Shown here: positions 55,627-64,000 of the stretch, in pieces
Layout: every line of letters starts with the position of its first letter
Position numbering within the stretch: the first letter of the stretch is position 1
From: Phymatolithon calcareum
Lineage: Eukaryota > Rhodophyta > Florideophyceae > Hapalidiales
NCBI GenBank assembly: GCA_977006965.1
Contig: OZ345381.1
Coordinates: forward strand, 1,302,001 to 1,366,000
Length of the DNA: 64,000 nucleotides
Direction of reading: 5' to 3'
Position numbers and translations under genes: made by a program
The notes under the pieces: model-generated
Database searches by the model: none
Seen by the model: only the letters and a program-made list of their open reading frames with translations
What the model was told of the DNA's origin: nothing

Positions 55627-57095
55627 TCAAAAGAAAAAAGAGCAGCGACCAAGGGAAAACTAGGACTCACGTGGTCTCACATCGTAATACTTAAAGCAGG
55701 TCGAGAAGGAGGCATGCATGCTATTGGCTCACTGGTCCAGTCCGCTGTCTAACAACTTCATAAATGTGCGTCCACTCGACTTAACAGTTAGAATCCTGTT
55801 TTGCTGCCCAAGGGAGCGCCATCGAGCTGACCATACACTCCCTGGGAAAAGAGGGGTTTCTGCTCATGAGTACTATTAATATCGATCTTGGCACTGTTAT
55901 TGCTCCCGTCTGTCCAACCAGAACTTTTATGTGTTCATTACAACTCGAAAAAATGCAGTGGGTTGCTCGACTGAGATTTTGCGTTGAGAGAAAATGGACG
56001 ACTCGCGTGCAGATTACGAGCAACTTGGACGAAGTGTTGTAAATGTACAACAGTATTGCCCTCCTAATCTTATCAATGAAAGTATGAATCCAGAAAGTAG
56101 CACAGAATTGTTTAAGATCTGCTAAACTCACTTGGGGGATATGCAGAATACAATAAAATTGTTTCGGCCAACTGGGGGTTTCTGGTGCGCGGCGGACAGG
56201 ACGCGTGCTGTACTTTGCATTTTTCTTTTTAAAAGACTGTTTGGACTGCCGGATAGGCTTACAACAGATCATTTTTTATGTTCGACGTAAACTTATTTGT
56301 GCACTGGATTATCTGAAAATAAACAATGTAGTGTACGAATACCACACGCCTGCACGACAATCAAAACAGAGCCTATTAACCTTTGGGGGCTTTTGAGCTG
56401 ACTGCTTTTCTCAGCAGATACATAAATTTTTCGTCCCGAACCAATTGCAATGGCGTCGCAGAGTACAGCACGATGCGGAACAGTTTTACAAAAGAGAGAA
56501 CGACAAGAACTACTGTAGTATGGGGAACGTTGAGAACGGTGGACGCAGCGCACAATAAGGACCATGAAGTACTAACACGATCCATGGAAAAGATCGCGCG
56601 ACGCTTCTATCGTAGTGATTTCGCAATTATATTTCTGTTCATTTGCTTGCACCCGAAAGCGTGGCCATATGGTCCAACAGATCATGTACTACGAGCAGCA
56701 TGAGTATGGCGATCCAAGCTGTGCGGCGTACAGTCCCGAGAGGAAAAAGCGACCGGACAGCGACATAATAGTGGGCGCGACAATAAGGGGTTTGATTTCG
56801 GACCACATCGGAAGACAAATTTATTCTCAAAAGTGTCATGTGTCCACAATCTTATGCGCTTTTGATACGTCTACCGCCCCTTTTAATCGTACAGATGAGA
56901 TGGAATCGTGAACCGAAACTGTCCGCTGACGTACAGTTGCGGCTGTACCGATGGGTTTCATACCCATAACCATGGGCTCAGCGAAGATGAGACCTTCAAA
57001 CTGCACCGTAGAGCAATTACAACCACATACCGCGAATACTTCGAACCGCTTTCTCCAGACGCACACCGTCGGACAACACCGTTACCGTCCGCGGC
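55627..57095. other. intergenic stretch
   Basis: No gene is recognised. The repeat shared with 38304-38407 lies at 56661-56760, where the plus strand codes HMVQQIMYYEQHEYGDPS. Confidence 0.45.
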
Positions 57096-57230
57096 GCCAA
57101 GCACAATCTGAATTCGTGAATCATGCAGGATGACGATGACGACAGTGACTTCGTATCTGGGCTGCCCAGATACGAAGTCACTGTCGTCATCGTCATCCTG
57201 CATGATTCACGGATTCAGATTGTGCTTGGC
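57096..57230. repeat. 135-bp near-perfect palindrome next to Fanzor copy 2
   Basis: 67-bp arms (GCCAAGCACAATCTGAATTC... and its complement) with one mismatch flank a single central T at 57163. Both strands therefore encode nearly the same peptide (MQDDDDDSDFVSG...). It ends where the open Fanzor frame begins, so it could be the element's left end, a separate fold-back element or an assembly fold-back artefact. Confidence 0.9.
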
Positions 57231-58910
57231 AGTGGATTGGCGCGCGCCGTCCAGATTCGAAGGAAAACCCAAGACGGAAGAGGAACAACACCGCAGTCCA
57301 TAATCTGGCACCCGCACCTAGCAGCAAGAAACGAAAGAAGCAGGGCGACGAAAGCCAGGGTGATTATCACCCTACAGACCCTGAAGACTCTGTCAAGGTC
57401 AAATTTCGGACTTCTAAACAACTCAAGAAATTCGCCAAAGCAAGACGAAGAAAGCACTATATTCGAGGCGGGATGATTACTGCGTCAGTCGATGGTACGA
57501 TCCGCAGGGATCTGGGGGAAACAGCTCGTGCTGTAATACTACATCGGATCACTAATGATGCCCGTGCTCTAGGGATTCTGTGACGGCTTTGTTTGGCGTA
57601 TTTAAACTGCCTTGCAGACCATAACCCGAGGAATCCCAACATCTTTTCCGACAAATTTCTCGCCCAACTCTTCACGAGGTTCTCAGGTTCGGATTTCCAC
57701 CCAAAAACGGGGATAATCACAGACACTCACCTCACCCAGTACCTCGTCGATCATCCGTTGCCGAAAGATGTACAAGATGTTGTCAAAGAGTTTCCAGGCC
57801 GGGCACGATACGCTATGTGCCAGGAACTCAAGGTCTCAATTAATCAAATGATGTCTGGGAATTTCTGGTCCCGTGCAACGAAGCACCTGACTTGCAGACT
57901 CGAAATTGCGCTTTGGGATGACATTGTTCCCCACCATTCTTCTCATCGCCCCGTGTTTCTCAAGAACCTCGAGTCCATGGCCAAAGTTCTGTTCTACGCT
58001 TGCTCGCATGATTCGGAATCTCATGGCGAGTCAAGCATTGAAGAATTTTGTGACAGAGGGCGAAGGCGCGTCGGGAATAAGTACACCTTGTCAAACTGGA
58101 AAGACGGTGTCATGAACGTTTTCGAACAGTACCGAGAACAGTTTGCTCCTCTCCGGCAGCCGCTAACGCCTGATGAACTGGAGAAGGTTCCGAAGAGGGT
58201 GCAGAATCCTGAGAAAGGAACAGAACTCTTCTGGTACCGAGCGAGCAGTAGTATGAACATGGTCCTTGTTATTCTCAGTGAAATGCGCCAAACTGATGCA
58301 CCAATACGAGATTTAAAAGCCGCCTTGCGCGTGCACGTCAATGCTTTTCACCCAGCGATCAGGCTTTCGAAATCCAAGGAGGGCTTCAGAAGGCAACAGC
58401 ATCTGCTAAATCACGTTCAAATACCCCCTTGGCTGATGTCAAATGCAAAAATGACGCGACAGGATGCCCTGAAGCTCATTTCCGACGTTAAGCAAGCTCG
58501 AAAAGCGGAATGGGATCGAATTGTACAGCCCGGTGTTGAGACCGTTCCAGATTCTTTCACTCTCTTACCAGAGTTCAAGCTTAAACCAGCGTTTGTCGCG
58601 TACGAAGAACAAGGTTTCCGTGAGCTAGTCAAGCGCTGCAACCAAGATATCGCTAGTCATCATGAAGCTCCTCTCACCAACCCGTCAGAGAGGAGTATAT
58701 ATTATGCGGCCATGTTCGATTTTCACACTCGACAACGCATTGCTGGACCAAGTGGCTGCCATACCGTGCATGATGCGAATATTCCAGATTCCTGGCGCAA
58801 AAAGCGAAAGATGCTACGCCTAGCGAACAAAATGCAGACGGGAATTCACTTGTGCACGAAAGACAAGTGGCTTGGCGACATTACTTTAACATCCGAGCAT
58901 CACGACGCTA

Positions 58911-59526
58911 GGAAGGCTGCCCCGGTCGAGAGTGTAAAAGAAGCAAAAGAGTCTGCCGAAATGCTTAGATCAAAATTCCTTACAATGGAAGGAGATAGTC
59001 TCGAATTGAAGAGGAAGAGGAGAATCGCGTATGACAAGACGAGAGAACTACCAGCAATCCTCAAACTCCCGAAGGTAAAGCACAGGCAATTAGCGCTTCA
59101 GTACATCTGCGGAAGATTTCCGCAGGTTTCGACAACAAGCATGGTGGAAAAAATTGGAAACCGAGCTCGACAGCATATGGAAACGCTGGAAAACAATCTG
59201 TCAGGATATGAACAGAAAGGAGACAAAAGACTGGACACCGAGAAAGCACTTAACGAACTCCTGCTATTCAGAAAGACCATCATCGAGTGCATGGAAAACG
59301 AAGAAGGACTGCTCTGAATCAAGAACGAGAATTTACGTCGATGTCCCTTAAGACACGAAGCGTATCAGCGGGAACACGAGCAGCGAACCCACAACTTTCC
59401 CCACCGCCTATGGCAGACGGTAGGTTTCAACGGTCTACGCACTGGAAGGTAGCAACTGAGGAAGCTTTGCCCGTATATTCGTCAAATTGTGAGGCTTTTA
59501 AATAAAGTTCAATTGAAAAAACGTAT
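58911..59526 (+). mobile_element. 5'-truncated LINE in Fanzor copy 2
   Basis: A short target duplication (GACGCTA at 58904-58910 and 59527-59533) flanks a segment absent from copy 1. It codes the C-terminal tail of a LINE ORF2 (RIAYDKTRELPAILKLPK, ending MENEEGLL at 59317) and ends in the shared tail plus AAAAAA. It is fused in frame with the Fanzor part, producing a 574-codon chimeric frame. Confidence 0.83.
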
Positions 59527-59659
59527 GACGCTAAGGTACATGACACGGACACGCCTTTTCCCTATCTCGTTAATAGTATCAAGACAGATGGCCTACAAGT
59601 CAAAGTTCTGCTTACAACGGCTGTGGATAAGTTTGAGGAGGCTGAAATGAGGCACAGAA

Positions 59660-60348
59660 TGTCGCAGATTCGATCCTGCGAGATGTACCTATCATCTCTC
59701 ATCGATCGTCAGCCAGGCAGACAGTGCTCCGTCGACAATGACCCTTCATCTATCGGTTATATGTGCTCAGCCTGGCACACTCTTATCGAGCCAGTCAACG
59801 GTCAAGCAACGATCACCTGTGATTGACGTTCAAGACGAGAAGACAATCAATATTGTCGGTTGCGTACCGTCAATAGCCTACAGAAGACATAACCGAAACA
59901 AGAGCTCGTTGTGCAGAACAGCGAGCAAAGCTCTCGAGACTATCTGCAAAGCTTACGCTACATTGCTAGCACCTAACGGCACGCATGCGTTCCGAACCGA
60001 AACATCTCGATTAGCGTGCGGTTAACTGTCTGCAATAGACGACAGTCTAAGCCAAATCAGTCTCGAGCTCCCCCCTGTAGATGGATGCTATATAAGCTAG
60101 AATAGTTTCCCATCTCATTAAACTGGGCAAGACGGAATCAAGTACAAGTTCACACATCCTGCTTCACACACCGTCTCCCCCCGTAACCGAGTTCGCCTGG
60201 GAGGCGCCTCACGCTCAATAAGCAGTTCACGCGTACGGCCCGCACTACCGCTGTGCCGCCACGCGCCAGTTCTGCGAGCGAGGCACCGGGCATAATCGTC
60301 CTGAGGTCCCCGACCTGTTCTACCGCGTTTGGTAGAGTTTTCTCGACA
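59660..60348 (+). repeat. solo LTR (689 bp) in Fanzor copy 2
   Basis: The ends TGTCG and CGACA form an inverted repeat. The 5-bp flanks are CAGAA (59655-59659) and CAGAG (60349-60353); copy 1 has CAGAG at this site, so the left copy has one mutation. A TATA box (GCTATATAAGC, about 60088) fits a plus-strand LTR. The family differs from the copia and gypsy LTRs in this window. Confidence 0.88.
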
Positions 60349-61443
60349 CAGAGCAATTGCTCTCGGTGTTCAACAGCTTGTCCATGAAGGCTATACCAAG
60401 ATCAACGGGCTGTTCGATGCGATGAAGATTCCTCGCGACACGGCAGGCGTGTTCAAAGAGTCTGTTCCAATTCCTGAGAACAACCTCCCCAATTTCGAAA
60501 TAATTGGATTGGACCCGAGGCAGGTTGAAATCTTTACAACAGCACGCGCGGATGTCACTCTTCCTGCCGGAAGCAGCCAAGGTGCACGAGAAAGTGGCAA
60601 ACTCCGCGTCAAGGATTGCAACTCTTTTACGGCAGTCCGATACCGACATGAAGGCCTACCGTTGCATGCGGGAAAGTATGAGCAGAAGCGAAGAACTCAG
60701 TCGCACGAGTATACCGAGGCGCTTCTGCAGTTTGATCGAGTATCTCTCAAGCACCCTGGAGGGAGTGCCGCATATGCGAATGTCGTGTACGACACCCTAT
60801 CTGTAATGGTGTGCGAGCTTTGCTCCAAACAGAGAAGATCCGAGCGATTTTCTCGCTTTAGAGCGAGACAGCGAGTAATGCATATGGCATCGACGGCGGA
60901 ATTCGGCAAAAAACCTGTGCATTAACAAGACTTATCGCGTATGCATTATCAAGATGTCAGCTCAAGGACTGAGGCGGAGAAGAACGAGTTGAAAAGGAGA
61001 AGGAAGAAGCGTAAGCAAGATTGGAAGACGCACAAGGAGAAACCAAGGGCCGTGTATTTCGGACAAGCAACATTTAGTCACGGAAGACGCGGTCCTTGTC
61101 CGAGCAAGTCGCTGCTGCGGTCCATTGGCCTGATTGCTCCCGTTGTTCTAATGGACGAGTGCAATACGTCAAAATATTGTTGCGGTTGTGGAGAAAAGCT
61201 ACAGCAGATTGGTTCGCGTGTGTTTCGCTACCCGAGAAGCCGACGAGGCGGGTTTAATAACAACGAGACGGGCGAGAGCTACTGCTGGGTGAGCTGCGTT
61301 GACCGCAATGTGAATGGAGCCGCCAATATCGCCATTTGTGGAGCTAAGCAACTGTTCGGGCTACCCCGTCCGCTCTACCTCCAACGGAAATGAGCATTAG
61401 TTTTACCATCATTTTTATTTTTGTTTTAGTAACAATAAAAGCA

Positions 61444-61933
61444 TGATGCATCATCTCGTACCTCTGACTTCATGATGCCCTGATCAGTTTATGAAGCATG
61501 ATGTTGACGATGTTTTGTGCTCTAAATATAATTTATTTTTATTCCGATCTGGGGATTATCAAATTTAACTAAAGGAACTTTGTGTGTTTGAAAAGATTTG
61601 ATTTTTAATGCCAGTACTATATTTGTCGCAGGTAGGGGCAAAACTCCTTTCTTCAATCTAAACGAAACTACTTACACACTCAGCAACGCGGAAGACAGCA
61701 TACGGTATTAGTGACCTTCGGTGATTGGGCCACTTGTCAAGGCGAATGCGTTCGCGTTGTCATCGGTTCGGTTTCGGTGAATCGGCTCCACCAACATATA
61801 ATTCTGGCGGGAATTGCGACGGGAAAGAACGAGGTATGGTTCTTGCGATTCTCGCCGTATCGGACGGCATCGGTCGGTTAGTAGGATTCGAGTGAAGGGG
61901 CGAACGCGGCGAAGGATGAGGTGTGGTGGTTGG
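61444..61933. other. spacer between Fanzor copy 2 and the YR element
   Basis: It is AT-rich directly after the Fanzor end, with no gene. The right part (from about 61700) may be the 3' non-coding end of the tyrosine-recombinase element. Confidence 0.4.
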
Positions 61934-62919
61934 TTACACTTCGGATGAGGGAGTGGGAGGCTCGACGTTGAATAGCCTATAGCGGTGGGTGAGTTGACGT
62001 TGAAATCCGCGTTGGAGGTTGGGGATGAGGTTCGCAAGCTGGTGATGGACGTGGTCGGGTTGGAGGTATTGGCGCATGGACTTGGGTGACGCCCAGCGGC
62101 CGCGCTGTTGGATTTCGTCGCGCGTTAGACGGCCGTGCATGTGGTCGGTGGTGGCACCGCCATAACGAAGGCCGTGCAGTTTGGTACTGCCGATGTCGAT
62201 GTTGAACGACAGGAGGATAGGAATCATCCGCTTTCGAATGGTCGACATTAGAAACTTAAAGAGTTTGTTGTTCGGTTCCAATCCGTTGGCGGATTGGATA
62301 TTGACCTGCCGCTGGATGAGTACGGCGATGAGTTTGCCATGGATGAAGACAGACTCGTTACGGCCGCGTTTTGTTCAGGGAAGTGTTAAGATGCCGCAGT
62401 AATTCTGGTTGGGACCCTGGGGTGGATCAAGGTATAGGAAGTCTCGACACCGTGCGTTAGCGGCATCTGCAGATCGGAGATAGCAATCGAAGATGAGCAA
62501 AATTGCTGTGGCCATGTCTGGGCGGCCATTTTGAGGAGCTCGTATGCAATTGCATACGCGACGGGCTCGGAGATGACGTTCCTGGGTTGGATAGGAACGA
62601 CTTTGGCCCAACCCTCGAGCGAGGCTCGAAGATCTTTCATTTTCCCTCGCAGGGTGGGGAAATAGAGCTCCACAGCCAGCATGGCGTTGACTACCAGCTG
62701 TCTGCCCTGCTTGTTGCGGGTTTTGTAGGTGTGTACCGCAAAGTCGAGTAGGTGGCCCTCGACTTTTCGCAGGTCTGAGAAGTCCTCAGCGCCTTCTTCC
62801 TGTAGGAATTGGATGAAGGCGTTTAGACCACGATTGTATTGCTCTTTCGTGCTCTCATCAACCCGAAGGCTGATTAGATCAAAACGTCCTGGACGGCCCA
62901 TCTGCGGGATTGTTCGCAC
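61934..62919 (-). pseudogene. tyrosine recombinase of the DIRS-like element
   Basis: The N-terminal core-binding part (62919 to about 62530) reads STKEQYNRGLNAFIQFLQ and NAMLAVELYFPTLRGK. A frameshift near 62520 leads to FDCYLRSADAANAR (first catalytic Arg). After an in-frame TGA near 62375 the frame reads LHGLRYGGATTDHM (His-x-x-Arg), IQQRGRWASPKSMRQYLQP (Trp and the nucleophile Tyr). All tetrad residues are visible although the gene is broken. Confidence 0.85.
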
Positions 62920-63451
62920 TAGGTATGTGCAAGCACTTAATGTGCAAGTTTCCGGCGATAGTGAGAGCCGCTACCTGTCTGCAGATGTGGTGTAGTCCAA
63001 GACTTGACCGTCCTTTTTCAAGCGCCCCAATGAGCGCTTGGTTGTCCACCCCGATTATCAGTTTGCGTCCAAAGTTACTTTTGTTTCGCAAGATCCATTT
63101 TAGACCCAGAATTAAGGCCTTCCCCTCGAGTATGTTTATATGCTCCCTTTTTCGCCATTTGTGACGTATGGCGACTTTCCACGCTTTTTGGCTTTGCCAT
63201 TCACCCACTGGAAGGCCTTGGAGAAGGTGGTGGTACTCCTCGGCGCTTGCATCGGCATAAACGACTCCAGCTCCTTGGTTGCTGGCATCGATACAGATAA
63301 CTCTTTGGCAAGACGGTCTTCTGATATTGCCATAGATTAGGGGTGAAAGGCTCGCCAAAGTCCTCAGCTCACAACTGGACCCATAAGTTGGGGAGCTACG
63401 GTAGCGCGGGGCGTGCAACATCTCATAGCACTCTTTGATGATCGAAAGCAT
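62879..63451 (-). pseudogene. RT end and RNase H of the DIRS-like element
   Basis: It starts with an RT-end-like segment (MLSIIKECYEML). RNase H follows with VICIDASNQGAGVVY (Asp), HINILEGKALILGLKWIL (Glu), LIIGVDNQALIGAL (Asp) and IPSANNPADGPSR (final Asp). RT catalytic motifs are not present upstream, so the polymerase has been deleted. Confidence 0.82.
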
Positions 63452-63629
63452 CGGCCGACGTAAGAGGAGAAATCAAACCCATTTTCCAAGTATTGATGAA
63501 AGGCTTTCCTTTGGCCAAAGTCTCGCTCTAACCATTTCGTGCTTCTCGGCAAGAAGTGATGACATTTTTGCTCTTTTTGGGCTCGAGGTTGAGGAATCCT
63601 CAGATGAGATGCTGTGACGACGCCTCCTT

Positions 63630-63869
63630 CTATCGCGTCTCCCCTTTTTTCTTCCGTCGGTCCCCTCTCCGACTTCTTATGCTTTCACTGTCGCTCGACG
63701 AGTCGTCGTCGTCCGAGTCTGGATCACCATTCTGACGGGTTTTCACGCGGTCCACGAAGGTTTTCGGACCCTTCGGATCACGACTTTTCTGAAACAGATC
63801 ACTAAGCATTTTAACTTGCTTGGCCAACTCGGCCAGGCTAGGGGCAGTCTCACCTTCATCCTCTCCCAC
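63630..63869 (-). pseudogene. gag-like N-terminal fragment of the DIRS-like element
   Basis: The frame lacks an ATG. It is acidic, then Ser/Asp-rich, then basic (DPDSDDDDSSSDSESIRSRR). Its position upstream of RT/RNase H suggests ORF1/gag. There is no further domain and the identification is by context only. Confidence 0.4.
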
Positions 63870-64000
63870 TCTATCAGACTCCTATTCGACTATGCCAGCC
63901 TTCGTTGTCTTTTTTGGTCCTCGCGACGGTCCCGCACTAGACGGTCCCGCCCTAGACGAAGCCCTTGTGAGCCTCTTTTTGGGAGGCGAGTCCGCACAAG

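Larger units (their letters stand above)
57230..61443 (+). pseudogene. Fanzor (TnpB-like RNA-guided nuclease), copy 2, with two insertions
   Basis: The frame opens after a TGA at 57203. Its first part is basic and disordered with two nuclear-localisation-like clusters (PRRKRNN, SSKKRKKQGDE). It then reads ARAVILHRITNDARALGIL, one TGA (57581-57583), and RLCLAYLNCLADHNPRNPN into the segment shared with copy 1 (from about 57750). A LINE (58911-59526) and a solo LTR (59660-60348) split the middle. RuvC-I is GLDPRQVEIF (Asp 60512-60514). A TAA at 60923-60925 follows. RuvC-II is MDECNTSKYCCGCG, and RuvC-III is DRNVNGAANIA, with Asn at 61307-61309 replacing the catalytic Asp of copy 1. A Cys of the zinc segment is Tyr (RVFRYPRS). 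The stop is at 61391-61393; similarity to copy 1 continues about 50 bp to AACAATAAAAGCA. Classification as Fanzor, not bacterial TnpB, rests on the DE-x-x-TSK-x-C-x-x-C block and the long N-terminal region. Confidence 0.87.
61934..64000 (-). mobile_element. tyrosine-recombinase (DIRS-like) retrotransposon, decayed
   Basis: Reading leftward from the window edge: an acidic/basic gag-like piece, a short RT end, RNase H and a tyrosine recombinase. This is the order of DIRS-like retroelements, which integrate by recombinase and make no target duplication. Most of RT is deleted and the recombinase has a frameshift and a stop. Confidence 0.8.

Noticed and set aside
57123-57476. ORF starting MQDDDDDSDF, also present on the minus strand
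   Set aside because: It is produced by the palindrome; the Fanzor frame explains the downstream part better.
59660-59690. tRNA T-arm-like sequence (GCAGATTCGATCCTGC)
   Set aside because: It is the first bases of the solo LTR; no matching D or anticodon arms were found.
1-64000. CRISPR arrays, bacterial operons, insertion sequences
   Set aside because: No regularly spaced direct repeats and no bacterial gene order were seen; the TnpB-like genes are the eukaryotic Fanzor type.

Overview
The window is eukaryotic nuclear DNA. It has long intronless genes (a Dicer in one open frame of about 1,680 codons), a plastid-type sigma factor and an inorganic pyrophosphatase with probable plastid transit peptides, and a large load of retroelements. 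This fits a red alga, most likely a florideophyte of the Chondrus type. The taxon is inferred from gene content and gene structure; no search was possible.

Layout. 1-3894: Ty1/copia element on the minus strand, cut by the window edge, with its 5' LTR and a half-tRNA primer site. 4172-21129: gene island with Dicer (-), plastid sigma factor (+), FolC-type folate ligase (-), pyrophosphatase (-), RAE1-like nuclear export factor (+) and a PH-domain kinase with an altered catalytic loop (-). 21130-27654: no convincing gene, but several inverted repeats and a recurring TACAGTAC-type motif. 27655-31573: mitochondrial carrier fragment joined to a decayed Fanzor (eukaryotic TnpB-like RNA-guided nuclease), itself split by a LINE. 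32471-37802: complete Ty3/gypsy element with near-identical LTRs and a 5-bp target duplication. 37808-56600: LINE copies, LTR remnants, a hAT derivative, fold-back repeats, a RCHY1 ubiquitin-ligase fragment and a few anonymous ORFs. 57096-61443: a 135-bp near-perfect palindrome followed by a second, longer Fanzor copy carrying a LINE insertion and a solo LTR. 61934-64000: tyrosine-recombinase retroelement (DIRS-like) with RNase H.

The host genes serve small-RNA processing, plastid transcription, folate and pyrophosphate metabolism, mRNA export and signalling. They are not an operon and show no shared pathway. The most notable content is the pair of Fanzor relics. They share one reading frame, keep recognisable RuvC motifs and a zinc-binding segment, end at the same 3' position, and can be compared with each other to see which lesions are private. 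The LINE, solo LTR, gypsy and hAT insertions are supported by target-site duplications that can be read directly.
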